NCBI GenBank assembly: GCA_002725175.2
Contig: PBQX02000072.1
Span: 1-33,071 of the forward strand
Direction: 5' to 3'
Length of the DNA stretch: 33,071 nt
Source: CACKLF01 sp002725175
GTDB taxonomy: Bacteria > Pseudomonadota > Alphaproteobacteria > Rhodobacterales > Rhodobacteraceae
Below are positions 8,306 through 17,128 of the stretch, piece by piece (the stretch's first letter is position 1; the number at the start of each line of letters is the position of its first letter). Both the position numbers and the translations under genes were made by a program. Under the pieces are notes generated by a model. It saw nothing but the letters and a program-made list of their open reading frames with translations. It did not search any database and was not told the origin of the DNA.

Positions 8306-9454
8306 TTAAACGAGTTGTGAATATGATAAACTTTCCATATCATTCATACTAGTTCCTTTTAAATTGGCACTTGGTGGAAGGTCAAATGTAACAGCTCCTG
8401 TGGAGGTATTTTCATTTAATGAAACATTTTCACCATCAATTGTATTTAGTAGGTTTGCACCATTTGTAATTTCAATTGTTTTTATTTCTTCTGTTGGTTG
8501 AGCACAGGTCGTTGGTGCTGGAGCAGTTGGAGGTTGAGTTGGCACGGGCGGCACCGCGGGCGCGGCGGCGTCTGCTGTCTGTGACGGTTGGCCCAGCGGC
8601 GGCGTCTCGGTAATTGGGTTTGGTGCGGCGCCTGGCGTGGGCAGCGCGCCAAGACCAACAGGCGTTGGATCAGATGGGGCACCACCTACGAGTGGTTGTG
8701 GTGCTGGTACGAGTGGTTGTGGTGCTGGTTCTGCAAATTCTGGTATGGGTGGATGTGGAACTGGTGCTGTTACTGGTGAAAAGTAAGTAGTTGCGGGTAA
8801 ATTATCTAGACTAAATGGCATGGGCGAATCGAATGGTGCATCGCCTCCTTTTTGTTTTCCTGGAATTTCATCATCGTCATCATTAACTGTATATTCGCGT
8901 ACATGTTCAACAAGCATATCTCTAACTGGCAACATATCATCAATTGTATCAATAATACTTTTTCCAATTTTATCTTCACAAATATTGGTATTTTGTTGAA
9001 ATTCACAAGAATTTTTCGAGTCTTTAAATAAATATGCAAATTTCCACATATCGCGACATGTGTTAATGAAAGCTTGAAAAATAAAATTTTCTATGGATGG
9101 TAGTTTAAGTTCTGATTTTTTTGTGGAATTATGATGCTGAATGACAGCTAAAATTTTTGTGTGTATTATAAAGACTGCTTGTAAAAGTTCTTCAATATAA
9201 TCACACTTAGTTTGTGCAATAATATAACTGTTAAACTGTTGTATTTTAACATCATCCCATTCTGGTATTTTTTCTAATCTATCTTGGAAGTATATCAACA
9301 CTTTATCATCTTCATGCATATCGGTACATTCATCTTTAACTTCTTTCAAAATACTGAATATTTTTTCACAAAAAGGTGTTTTCAGTTTACGAACTAAACG
9401 TTGTGTGTATTCTTTTTTCGCGTCTGTTAAACAAGCTGCATCAAAGCGCTCCAT
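8306..9454 (-). CDS. Conserved algal giant-virus protein of unknown function with proline-rich insert
   Basis: A 382-residue protein. Residues 1-200 form a compact, mostly helical domain with a W-D near residue 76, a C-D-Y-I-E-E-L-L-Q-A-V-F-I-I-H-T-K-I-L stretch near 94-112, and P-S-I-x-N-F-I ... W-K near 129-152, ending with M-L-P-V-R-D-M-L. I remember this arrangement from uncharacterised proteins shared by Mesomimiviridae and Phycodnaviridae. That memory is the basis for calling it conserved. Residues about 215-330 are a Pro/Ala/Gln-rich segment with GC-rich codons and a 21-base duplication. A last acidic-polar tail follows. Neither signal peptide nor membrane segment is seen. A virion-associated role is plausible but unproven. 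Confidence 0.85.
   Translation of the reverse strand: MERFDAACLTDAKKEYTQRLVRKLKTPFCEKIFSILKEVKDECTDMHEDDKVLIYFQDRLEKIPEWDDVKIQQFNSYIIAQTKCDYIEELLQAVFIIHTKILAVIQHHNSTKKSELKLPSIENFIFQAFINTCRDMWKFAYLFKDSKNSCEFQQNTNICEDKIGKSIIDTIDDMLPVRDMLVEHVREYTVNDDDDEIPGKQKGGDAPFDSPMPFSLDNLPATTYFSPVTAPVPHPPIPEFAEPAPQPLVPAPQPLVGGAPSDPTPVGLGALPTPGAAPNPITETPPLGQPSQTADAAAPAVPPVPTQPPTAPAPTTCAQPTEEIKTIEITNGANLLNTIDGENVSLNENTSTGAVTFDLPPSANLKGTSMNDMESLSYSQLV
8688..8729 (-). repeat. 21-base tandem duplication (PAPQPLV twice)
   Basis: The 21 bases at 8688-8708 are repeated exactly at 8709-8729 and code for two copies of P-A-P-Q-P-L-V in the proline-rich insert of the gene at 8306-9454. The perfect identity suggests a recent slippage event. 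Confidence 0.92.
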
Positions 9455-9486
9455 TATAACTCGTGATTATATTTAATTTTATGAAT

Positions 9487-9807
9487 TTACAACATGTTAC
9501 CCGAAGCCAAGTATATAGAATTTTGTGTTTCAAATATCAAGTCATATGAAGAATCTTGAGAATCAGGACCAGGGTCAACTTTAAACATACCCTTAAGAGG
9601 CGAAGTGTATTCTTCTGGATTTTTGTAAAGAAATTTATCTCCTTCTGTACCATCTCTTGCAATTTTACAATTCTTGTTGTAACTCGCTACGTAATAATCT
9701 AGACATATCGGTTTATCGAGTTCTATAGCCATGACGGCGGCTTGTAATAAAGTTTTAGGTAATGGTGCTATTTGTTTTGAATTTGAAGCCGCAGTAATGG
9801 CTGCCAT
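9487..9807 (-). CDS. Small soluble protein of unknown function, 106 residues
   Basis: It starts at the ATG at 9807-9805 and lies 32 bases upstream of the conserved gene at 8306-9454 on the same strand, so the two may be co-expressed. The first 35 residues are probably helical (M-A-A-I-T-A-A-S ... L-L-Q-A-A-V-M-A-I-E-L-D) and lead into a short conserved-looking C-L-D-Y-Y-V-A-S-Y element. The middle is polar, with K-F-L-Y-K-N-P-E-E-Y-T-S-P-L. It has no signal peptide. The good codon structure, the clean spacing and the fact that no longer frame competes support it as real. I do not recognise a family. Confidence 0.8.
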   Translation of the reverse strand: MAAITAASNSKQIAPLPKTLLQAAVMAIELDKPICLDYYVASYNKNCKIARDGTEGDKFLYKNPEEYTSPLKGMFKVDPGPDSQDSSYDLIFETQNSIYLASGNML

Positions 9808-9883
9808 TTCTTAAATTATATGTAAATATTTGATTTAAAACATTGAACGCATTTAAGATTATGTTGAACAAAAGAAATTATAA

Positions 9884-10396
9884 ATGCCAGTATTATACGA
9901 AACAAAAGGAAGTTTGTTATTAAATTCGTTATTACAATATTTTGAAAACAAGGTAAATATGGAATCATTAGTTGAAATACTACAGGACCGATCATTAGTA
10001 TCTTTACGCATGATAGATTGGTTTGTTACAAAATTTTCACGTGTCCGGAATTTACAATATGATGTGAATGGTAAACCCTTCGCAGTATATTCGAATTATA
10101 AATCACAATTGAAAGCTTATTCAAAAAGACAGATGGATCCATTTTGTCGACGAGATCGTATTGTATTGAGAAAACATGGTTCTGAATTGACAACAACAAT
10201 AGGTCAAATGAATTTTTTTCGCTGGGCTATTGAGAATCAAATTTTAAAGTATATATATGAGAACTATGATGTATTGGAGAAAGAAATGAAAAGTGAGAAT
10301 AAACAGAAGACCAATTTATCTAGGAAAAAAAATAATTCAAATCAGAAACGTTCATTTTCAAGGACAAATAGTTCAATGACTGTTAATTTTGATTAG
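9884..10396 (+). CDS. Conserved giant-virus protein of unknown function (IDWFVT / QLKAYSK / PFCRR pattern)
   Basis: A 170-residue protein. Its core, residues about 35-125, contains R-M-I-D-W-F-V-T-K-F, F-A-V-Y-S-N-Y-K-S-Q-L-K-A-Y-S-K-R, D-P-F-C-R-R-D-R-I and T-I-G-Q-M-N-F-F-R-W-A-I-E-N-Q-I. I recall this order of motifs from a protein widely conserved in Mimiviridae-like and phycodnavirus genomes with no assigned function. The tail from residue 136 is basic and low complexity (Lys, Ser, Asn, Arg), as in nucleic-acid-associated proteins. It has no membrane segment. Its stop codon overlaps that of the convergent gene at 10393 by four bases (TTAG). The recall of conservation is from memory and should be confirmed by search. 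Confidence 0.85.
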   Translation: MPVLYETKGSLLLNSLLQYFENKVNMESLVEILQDRSLVSLRMIDWFVTKFSRVRNLQYDVNGKPFAVYSNYKSQLKAYSKRQMDPFCRRDRIVLRKHGSELTTTIGQMNFFRWAIENQILKYIYENYDVLEKEMKSENKQKTNLSRKKNNSNQKRSFSRTNSSMTVNFD

Positions 10397-10803
10397 TTTT
10401 CAATTATTCTTTTAATATTTGCATAAATATCAAATACGTCTCTCAAATCAATGGAATGAATATCTGGATATTTTTGTGTGATGAATTCAAAAATATCTTT
10501 CATTTTATCGAAATGTACAAAGGGTGACTCTGTTCGTTTGGGTTTGTTTGAGCTGGAACATGGTATTTCTTTTATATTTTTAAGTATATTATCTATACCA
10601 GATGGTTCTTCATATAATTCAGAACTTGTATATTTAACAGACTTATTTTCAGATATAGTTTTGTATATCAGAATTAAAGAAGATACTAGTGTAAATACAT
10701 TAATGTCTTTGTTTTGCGAAATAAGATGTTTTTTAACAAACGCATCAATAAGAATTTTAGATAAATCATCAATATCCCGATTGTTTGACTGTTCTTGATT
10801 CAT
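10393..10803 (-). CDS. Small protein of unknown function, 136 residues
   Basis: It starts at the ATG at 10803-10801, inside the last codons of the membrane protein gene at 10769-11125; the two overlap by 35 bases in different frames. Residues 10-60 look helical with hydrophobic repeats (I-D-D-L-S-K-I-L-I-D-A-F-V-K, V-F-T-L-V-S-S-L-I-L-I-Y). The middle is polar (S-S-S-N-K-P-K-R-T-E), and the end is helical (F-E-F-I-T-Q-K-Y-P-D-I-H). I recognise no family. A plus-strand frame at 10478-10798 overlaps it almost completely. I prefer this strand because its composition and neighbour spacing fit better. Confidence 0.7.
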   Translation of the reverse strand: MNQEQSNNRDIDDLSKILIDAFVKKHLISQNKDINVFTLVSSLILIYKTISENKSVKYTSSELYEEPSGIDNILKNIKEIPCSSSNKPKRTESPFVHFDKMKDIFEFITQKYPDIHSIDLRDVFDIYANIKRIIEN

Positions 10804-11125
10804 ATTCTACTGATTTATCTATATTTAATAATAAGTTCTTAATGTATTGTTTTATATCTCTTTTAAATTGTGGTATAGTTTTTGGATTTTGTTTATCTAG
10901 TAGTATCCATACTAATATGCTAAATATCAATGACATATATATAGATACATATACGTCTTTTGTAGATAAGAAACATATAGCAAAAACAACGAGCCATTTC
11001 ATAAATTTGTATGAAAAAACACCCTTAAAAATATTTTGAACATCACTTATAACATATGATGAACCCATATTAATTAAAAGTGTTAACATAGCATTTATCC
11101 AAGTACTGTTAATAATTTCAATCAT
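10769..11125 (-). CDS. Small multi-pass membrane protein, 118 residues
   Basis: Hydrophobic segments occur near residues 8-30, 40-56 and 58-77, giving two or three membrane passes, followed by a charged cytosolic tail (N-P-K-T-I-P-Q-F-K-R-D-I-K-Q-Y-I-K). It starts at the ATG at 11125-11123 and ends inside the start of the gene at 10393-10803. The stop of the large gene at 11145 on the same strand is 19 bases upstream, so the three genes form a leftward run. No family is recognised. Virion-membrane or virus-factory membrane proteins of this size are common in giant viruses. Confidence 0.72.
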   Translation of the reverse strand: MIEIINSTWINAMLTLLINMGSSYVISDVQNIFKGVFSYKFMKWLVVFAICFLSTKDVYVSIYMSLIFSILVWILLDKQNPKTIPQFKRDIKQYIKNLLLNIDKSVEYESRTVKQSGY

Positions 11126-11144
11126 ATTTGTATTTATATTTTAA

Positions 11145-14100
11145 TTAGGAATTAGAGTATCCATTAAGAATGTCTAAAGAAATAACTAGTTGGTTACTGA
11201 CATTAATGATATCTTCATCATTATTAATATATAATGGTAAGTGTTTAATATTATCGAAATAAGTATCTAATTCTATAACGATATGTCCATCAATGTCTCT
11301 GTTAATATTTGATATGTGGTGTTCAGGTTTTTCCAGAGATCTATGATGCTCATCTATCAAAGTATTATTGTTTTTATTAGTGGTAGTATTGTTGAAAACA
11401 GTACTATCAAATAAATCAACAGTTTTATTTTTCTTTGATATTGCTATGAGCAAGTCTTGTTCTTGATCAATAAAGATATTATTATATTCTATTCCCATAT
11501 GAAAGGTTTCTGGATATGTGTTACGAATTAAATATGTATCATGAAATTGTGAGATATTGGTGTTGTCGGCGACGACTCCCTGCGGCCAGAGAGAGATATA
11601 ACTTAATCCATTAATTCCATTGTTTGATGCAATATACAAATAGTTGTTACTAAAGAATATACCACATGGATTTTCAATCATTTCAATATTTCTAATAAGT
11701 TGCGGCTTCGTATTTAGTTGACTTGTTTCAAACATAAGAATATTTCTGGAATGGTAACATGTAACAAACAAAATTTTATAATTATCATTATACAAAATTT
11801 GTCTAGGTTCTGTTAATAATTGCGAATTATAAGTATATTGTATAAATGGTAGAGTTTTGTCAGTAATATTAATTGTGATTAGTGTGTTAAGTATTCTGGA
11901 TGTAATAAACAGACGATTACCAGAATTTGTAGTAACAATTCTGTGACTACCTTTAAAACGTGAATCAAAAGCTTGACCTATAACTTTAAAATTATGTGTA
12001 TTAACAATAAATAGTCCAAGATCGTTAACAATATAAATATAGTGTTGATAACAATCAACGGTCGCCCCTGGTATTTCTAAAGTTTCTATAATATCAGATC
12101 CTTTGACTATACTAGATTCTTCTAAAGATGTGATGCAAAATAACAAATTACCGGAATTATCCGTAAAATAATCAAAATCGGATGCATCTGACAATTCGTC
12201 AATTATAGTACTGATACCACCACTAACATCAATATTATATAACGCTGATGATGTTAATGCATATAAACTCTTTTGTTCTGAATTAAATTTAATTTGACAG
12301 GCAAACTCAAGCCAGTTTTCTGGTCCTATATTAACGGATGCACCCAATGGTTCTGGTTCCGGTTCTGGTTCAGGTTCAGGTTGAGGTTCTGGTTGGGGTT
12401 CTGGTTCCGGCTCAGGTTGAGGTTCTGGTTGCGGTTCTGGCTCCGGAGCTGGCTCAGGCTGAGGCTCTGGCTCAGGTTGAGGTTCCGGTTCTGGTTCTGG
12501 TTCAGGTTCTAGTTGTATTCCATTAGGATCTAATGCAAAAACAAAATAGTTAGAATTATTTGGATTACCGAATCCTAATTCTAATGATAGCCCAACTTGG
12601 TTTGTATAATTTGAATGTGAATCTATGTCGTTATTTGAATAAGAAATTGTTGGGATATTATCTAAATCTTTCCATTTAAATGGTGATGTGTAAACAGTGT
12701 TTATTAAGCATGTAGATGACCGCTCGGATGCTGAACCAAAGTAAAATTCAAATTCAAATCTAACATCAACAGAAAAATTAGATTCATCGAGTATTTTTGA
12801 TAGGGCGCTAAAATTGAAACTAATTGTTGTATTTTTATATTTGCTTGCATTTACTGATTTATTATCGAAAGTTTTATATAAATTACCATTAATATGTATT
12901 GTGGGAATAAAAGTGACTAAACCTGATATATAATTATCTATAACTAAATCTAAATGAAAATTATCTCTGAATTCATAAGATATAATTTTAGAAAAACGTA
13001 ATTGATCTGAAATAGGAATATTGGACTGCGTGGAGTCCCGGGCGCGCTCGACCCTATCCGCAAATTTAATACATGAACATTCTGGTTGTTGGTCTGACAC
13101 CGAATAGTCAATGAGCTTAATGTCTGTGAGTGTATCATAATAAAAAATTCTCGGTACATTAATGTAATTAGAATCATAGTTTACAGAATATCCATTGTCT
13201 TCTAAAATTCCTAATGTTATAATACTAATGCATGATTGTTGGGTTAATGTGTGAATCATAATATCATCAGGGTATAATGGTGCAGTTTGGTTTATGCAGA
13301 GTCGACCATGCTGGTCTATGGGAATACTATCATAATCTTCATATATATTATAAGAATGTGTAATAAGATTATAATTTTCAATTCCTTTTTTTCCTATATA
13401 AAACCCATTAGATATAAATTTGTGAAAATTACAAGTAATCATATAGATAATTTCATGCAATAAGACAATTGTTAATGGAGATGTTGATAGATTGGCGAAC
13501 ACTAATTTCGTATCAATATTTGAGAATAAGAAATCACGATTTATTTGAATGAGCCTATTTTTCAAAGAACTTCTAATTAATTCGTGATCATTTTCAAAAC
13601 AACATTCTTCAATAGTTATTGGTAGATTAGAAGTTTGTATGCTATCATATGATAAGATTATATCTTTTAATAAAGTGGTTAAGACAGTAACTGATTCTTT
13701 AAGTTGATTTGATGAGTTTGCCGCGAATTCCAATTTAAGATTAAAGTCATATAATACGGGTCTAATTTTGGGTTTACCCATTAGAACACGTCTTTTTTCA
13801 AGAACAGAATTAATGTTAGTTAATTTATGTGAAATAGTGCCAGAATTGATATGTTCGTGTAAAACACGCGATGCAATTGCAAATGTATTAAAATTAATAC
13901 CATCACCTTCATCTAGTGTGTTATGACATGCTAATGCTTTTGATACATATTCTCTTGATTGCGAAAAGGCAGTATTATTAATTGATATATTTAAACTTTT
14001 AGCGATACTGTTGATTGTAGAGCTAATTTTATTTTGGTTATTGAAGGAGAATGTTTTGTTCGCGATAGCAATGGCTAATTTAGTACTTATAATTGATATA

Positions 14101-15380
14101 GAAATAGGTTTATTATAGAATTCATTTATAAGAGTATAAAACGTTTTAATAGTTGATGCGATTTGTAATGATTTTGTTCCTGCATTCACATTATTTGTTT
14201 TGTTATAATCAGAATCAATATTTTCAACAGATAATATCTTAGAGAATAATTCATATGCATCGCGAATGTCGTGCGTGGCGATGGCATCGGCGTCCTTTGT
14301 GTGGAAGATTAAATAATCAGCTATTAAAGTTGTGATAGGAGTGATATATAATTCGTTATCATCTTTGACTACCGCTTTCAATTCTATAATATTTTGTGCA
14401 TCATATGATATATCGATACCTCTGTATGCCGTAGCGATCATGCCTGCTGATGCGTCGACGACGAATAGACCATTTATATCTGATAAAGTTGTATATAAAT
14501 GTTTTCCTTTTATGTTTCTTATTACAACAGTTGCATCCCGGGCGTTGCCGGTGCCGCGCACCGCACCGACATACTGCACAGTTGGCTCGGATATTTCGGG
14601 AAAAATTAATTTATTTTTTGGAAATATTAGTGTATTATGTTTTGCAAAAGAGTTATGCACATTATTTGCAATGATTTCTAAGTATCCTTTAGAGTTAATT
14701 CTTGCGTTTATAATTTGTAATTTATCAATACTATCATCAAATTGTGTAAATGGATTAAAAAATTCAATACTTAGTTTTTGAAAACTAGTTTTTTGATGAA
14801 ATGTAATTTCGGATGATGATATATATGTATTGTGTGTAGGATTTGTATCCGCTAAATATAATGTAAAAGTGACGTCCTTATTGTTATATATGCTTGTAGG
14901 TATATGAATCTGACTAAACGCGGATAGCTCATCTATTGATACATATATAATGTGATTAAAATCTGTGAATGATTTAATAATTGCGAGGGGTATATCAAGT
15001 CTAAATTGAGTAAATCCTTTTACATGTTTAAGACATTCGGAAAATGAACATCCCCCACGTCCAGAAATTTCATGCTTAATATATCCAATAATGTCTCCTT
15101 TTGGTTTTGTTGTATCATAGGGTGGATATGAAAAACCATTAAAAGTAAATCCAGCAGTGTTGTCCTGTCTATATAAGTTAAATTCACTATTTTCATACAA
15201 TGGTATGTTTTCATATTTAGTATCAACATATCCGAATTTAATGCTAAAATTCCAAATACTTTCGGATATTCTATTATTTTTAGAGAATGTATTTAATGTG
15301 AAGTGTTCATTTTTTTTTAAATCAATATCAACCTTCTTACTTGATGGTGGAACATCGAAATAGTCTTTGTTAATATTCAT
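11145..15380 (-). CDS. 1411-residue modular surface-type protein: degenerate leishmanolysin-like domain, Glu-Pro linker, beta-propeller
   Basis: The frame opens upstream with GTG at 15416, but the first ATG is at 15380, preceded by an AT-rich tract; I use it. Residues about 280-355 resemble a carboxypeptidase-regulatory/CNA-B-like module ending I-T-P-I-T-T-L (about 346-352), a motif common before helical regions in large bacterial adhesins. A leishmanolysin-like segment follows: H642-E643-I-I-Y646, then D-I-M and I-T-L-G-I-L-E-D-N-G-Y-S-V-N-Y, closely paralleling the end of the protein at 20256-26750. There the motif is HEIIH; here the second metal His is Tyr, so it is probably inactive. Residues 958-1011 are an EPEP/QPEP linker. 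Residues about 1030-1320 show repeating short strands (L-Y-A-L-T, L-F-C-I-T, L-F-I-T-S, L-F-V-T-C, L-Y-I-A-S), typical of a YVTN-like beta-propeller. There is no signal peptide. A fibre or attachment role is inferred. Confidence 0.8.
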   Translation of the reverse strand: MNINKDYFDVPPSSKKVDIDLKKNEHFTLNTFSKNNRISESIWNFSIKFGYVDTKYENIPLYENSEFNLYRQDNTAGFTFNGFSYPPYDTTKPKGDIIGYIKHEISGRGGCSFSECLKHVKGFTQFRLDIPLAIIKSFTDFNHIIYVSIDELSAFSQIHIPTSIYNNKDVTFTLYLADTNPTHNTYISSSEITFHQKTSFQKLSIEFFNPFTQFDDSIDKLQIINARINSKGYLEIIANNVHNSFAKHNTLIFPKNKLIFPEISEPTVQYVGAVRGTGNARDATVVIRNIKGKHLYTTLSDINGLFVVDASAGMIATAYRGIDISYDAQNIIELKAVVKDDNELYITPITTLIADYLIFHTKDADAIATHDIRDAYELFSKILSVENIDSDYNKTNNVNAGTKSLQIASTIKTFYTLINEFYNKPISISIISTKLAIAIANKTFSFNNQNKISSTINSIAKSLNISINNTAFSQSREYVSKALACHNTLDEGDGINFNTFAIASRVLHEHINSGTISHKLTNINSVLEKRRVLMGKPKIRPVLYDFNLKLEFAANSSNQLKESVTVLTTLLKDIILSYDSIQTSNLPITIEECCFENDHELIRSSLKNRLIQINRDFLFSNIDTKLVFANLSTSPLTIVLLHEIIYMITCNFHKFISNGFYIGKKGIENYNLITHSYNIYEDYDSIPIDQHGRLCINQTAPLYPDDIMIHTLTQQSCISIITLGILEDNGYSVNYDSNYINVPRIFYYDTLTDIKLIDYSVSDQQPECSCIKFADRVERARDSTQSNIPISDQLRFSKIISYEFRDNFHLDLVIDNYISGLVTFIPTIHINGNLYKTFDNKSVNASKYKNTTISFNFSALSKILDESNFSVDVRFEFEFYFGSASERSSTCLINTVYTSPFKWKDLDNIPTISYSNNDIDSHSNYTNQVGLSLELGFGNPNNSNYFVFALDPNGIQLEPEPEPEPEPQPEPEPQPEPAPEPEPQPEPQPEPEPEPQPEPQPEPEPEPEPEPLGASVNIGPENWLEFACQIKFNSEQKSLYALTSSALYNIDVSGGISTIIDELSDASDFDYFTDNSGNLLFCITSLEESSIVKGSDIIETLEIPGATVDCYQHYIYIVNDLGLFIVNTHNFKVIGQAFDSRFKGSHRIVTTNSGNRLFITSRILNTLITINITDKTLPFIQYTYNSQLLTEPRQILYNDNYKILFVTCYHSRNILMFETSQLNTKPQLIRNIEMIENPCGIFFSNNYLYIASNNGINGLSYISLWPQGVVADNTNISQFHDTYLIRNTYPETFHMGIEYNNIFIDQEQDLLIAISKKNKTVDLFDSTVFNNTTTNKNNNTLIDEHHRSLEKPEHHISNINRDIDGHIVIELDTYFDNIKHLPLYINNDEDIINVSNQLVISLDILNGYSNS
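12348..12509 (-). repeat. Glu-Pro (EPEP/QPEP/APEP) coding repeat, 54 residues
   Basis: Six-base units read as Glu-Pro with Gln-Pro and one Ala-Pro variant separate the metalloprotease-like part from the beta-propeller of the 1411-residue protein. It is twice as long as the repeat at 70-150 and uses the same codons, so recombination between the two loci is possible. Confidence 0.92.
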
Positions 15381-15434
15381 AATAAAATATGTTTTTTTAA
15401 TTTTGAGTTTTGGCACAATAAGTTAAATTAGATA

Positions 15435-16421
15435 ATGTATGAATTAATATTGAAAAGAAGTTTGGGTAGAACTGGCAACTGTATGATTTGTATAATGAAT
15501 GCTATAAAGTATGCAATGGAAAATCATATTGATAAAATATCTTTTGAAGATATGAATTGGATGGGACCAAGTTTGCTTCCAAAAGGCCCAAACAAAAATG
15601 CAGCAATATTTACAAGTTATGAAATAAATATAGATCCTTCTGATTTTAAGGGTGATAAACCTTCAGAGAGTAATCTTGGTCGTCGTGGATGTGTAACCAA
15701 AATAGGTGATGGCAAAATCAGTTCTTGGTTTGTCGGATTTTATACTGCAGAAACTTCTTTTGAGGATAGAATGCATATATGTAAAAAATATTTAAAACCA
15801 TTATTTGATTTCACTGCACAACAACTTGGTGAAAAAGATCTGGTAATACATCTTCGAAGTGGTGATATAATGGGAAAAGGTCATTATGGTTATCTTCAAC
15901 CTCCTTTATCTTTTTACATAAAAATAATAGAATTGAAATCTTGGGACAATATATATATATTAACAGAAAGAGATAATAACCCATGTTTTAGAGAACTAAT
16001 AAAAAGATATCCTAGTATAATTACCTTTCTAGATTCTGGAAAAAGATGTCCAGGTGAAGGTTTTGGTTTCAAACATGATTTAGGATATTTAGTTGGTTGC
16101 CAGAATTATGCTGTTTGTCAATCATCGTTATGTCCTTTGATAATTCAGTTGAGTGATTCAATAAAAAATGTATATATACCTTCTTATATGCTTAAAACAG
16201 ATGGTAAATATGGTTTAAGAGAGCATCCAATATGGTGGAGTAAAGATTTTATGAATAAAAAAGATGTTTATGAATATTGTGGAAAAACATACAATATTTA
16301 CGATTATGATAAATATTCGGATACTAATGAGAATATACATGAATATGAAAAAACTGAAAATATTAAGAATTTACTTGAATATGGAATTCACGATATGAAT
16401 TTAAAAAAATTAGATGATTAA
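15435..16421 (+). CDS. Fucosyltransferase-like glycosyltransferase
   Basis: A 328-residue protein. Near the start, G-R-T-G-N-C (residues 11-16) followed by a helix matches the G-x-L-G-N-Q opening of GT11-type alpha-1,2-fucosyltransferases. V-I-H139-L-R141-S-G-D144 matches the H-x-R-x-G-D motif that binds GDP-fucose in the fucosyltransferase superfamily. L-Q-P-P-L-S-F-Y follows at 154-161, and an acceptor/nucleotide segment with C-Q-S-S-L-C-P-L lies near 228-235. There is no signal or anchor, so it probably acts in the cytosol, as many giant-virus glycosyltransferases do when decorating virion proteins. GT11 or another H-x-R-x-G-D family cannot be separated by eye. The start is 54 bases from the divergent start at 15380. 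The stop overlaps the next gene's ATG by one base (TAATG), suggesting linked expression. Confidence 0.75.
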   Translation: MYELILKRSLGRTGNCMICIMNAIKYAMENHIDKISFEDMNWMGPSLLPKGPNKNAAIFTSYEINIDPSDFKGDKPSESNLGRRGCVTKIGDGKISSWFVGFYTAETSFEDRMHICKKYLKPLFDFTAQQLGEKDLVIHLRSGDIMGKGHYGYLQPPLSFYIKIIELKSWDNIYILTERDNNPCFRELIKRYPSIITFLDSGKRCPGEGFGFKHDLGYLVGCQNYAVCQSSLCPLIIQLSDSIKNVYIPSYMLKTDGKYGLREHPIWWSKDFMNKKDVYEYCGKTYNIYDYDKYSDTNENIHEYEKTENIKNLLEYGIHDMNLKKLDD

Positions 16422-17128
16422 TGGATGACACATTAGTAGATTTATTCTATTTTATAACAATCGGCGTTCCTCCTAGAAACATGTCAAAAAATACTAAATT
16501 GGCAAGCGCAACTAATAAAACAATTAAAATGATATTTAACGTACAAAATGATAAACCTACATTATTTTCAGGTGATGATTTTGAAAAGTTATTGGAACAT
16601 ATAAAAAGGGTAGGTGAATTATATAAGGATGTGGTTCTGAAGTATTTTTCTCAAAGCAAATTGGTTATTGATTTGTCAGACGAAGCAAGAGAAATGAGAA
16701 AACAATTGTACGAAAAAGGTTCTATAAAAACAATATCTTTATTGTATCCACCATCATCAGAAGTCAGCGAAATGTCAATATTTTCACTAAATGGACCGGG
16801 ACAAGGTGGTTTCGTAAGTATAACAGAAAATAATAAAATAAATGTCGTTTATCCGGGTCAGTCTTTTAGGCTTTCGGATGTAGTAATTGGATTTTCAAAT
16901 AATCAAACATATATTTTCAAAGTAACAGAGTTGGATGAAGTTGAGTTGAACGCTGATATTATTCCAATAAATTGGAATATGCCATTACATACACAGATAT
17001 ATCGTTTTTTCTTTCCAAATGAGTTTGATGTGGCTCAGGTAAGAGCTACAAAAAATATGATAGATGACAAAGGTTTAGAATATGTTATAAATTATTATAT
17101 ATCAAAGACATTGGGATTCGTTGCGTGA
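16421..17128 (+). CDS. Protein of unknown function, 235 residues
   Basis: Its ATG shares one base with the stop of the fucosyltransferase-like gene. Residues 1-90 look helical (D-F-E-K-L-L-E-H-I-K-R-V-G-E-L-Y-K-D). Residues 100-190 look beta-rich with a Gly-rich turn (L-N-G-P-G-Q-G-G-F near 125-133) and V-Y-P-G-Q-S-F-R-L-S-D-V-V. The last part is helical (K-N-M-I-D-D-K-G-L-E-Y-V-I-N-Y-Y). It has no signal peptide or membrane segment. The coupling to a glycosyltransferase hints at a shared role in glycan or surface building, but nothing in the sequence proves it. Its last 44 bases overlap the end of the convergent RBR gene. Confidence 0.8.
   Translation: MDDTLVDLFYFITIGVPPRNMSKNTKLASATNKTIKMIFNVQNDKPTLFSGDDFEKLLEHIKRVGELYKDVVLKYFSQSKLVIDLSDEAREMRKQLYEKGSIKTISLLYPPSSEVSEMSIFSLNGPGQGGFVSITENNKINVVYPGQSFRLSDVVIGFSNNQTYIFKVTELDEVELNADIIPINWNMPLHTQIYRFFFPNEFDVAQVRATKNMIDDKGLEYVINYYISKTLGFVA

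Noticed and set aside
10478..10798. Plus-strand frame of 106 residues
   Set aside because: It overlaps almost completely the minus-strand gene at 10393-10803, which fits the leftward run better. Some doubt remains.
12294..12526. Two plus-strand frames rich in Trp/Phe/Arg and in Val
   Set aside because: Both are artefacts of the Glu-Pro repeat read on the other strand.
14332..14781. Plus-strand frame of 149 residues
   Set aside because: It lies fully inside the 1411-residue gene on the other strand and has no recognisable motif.
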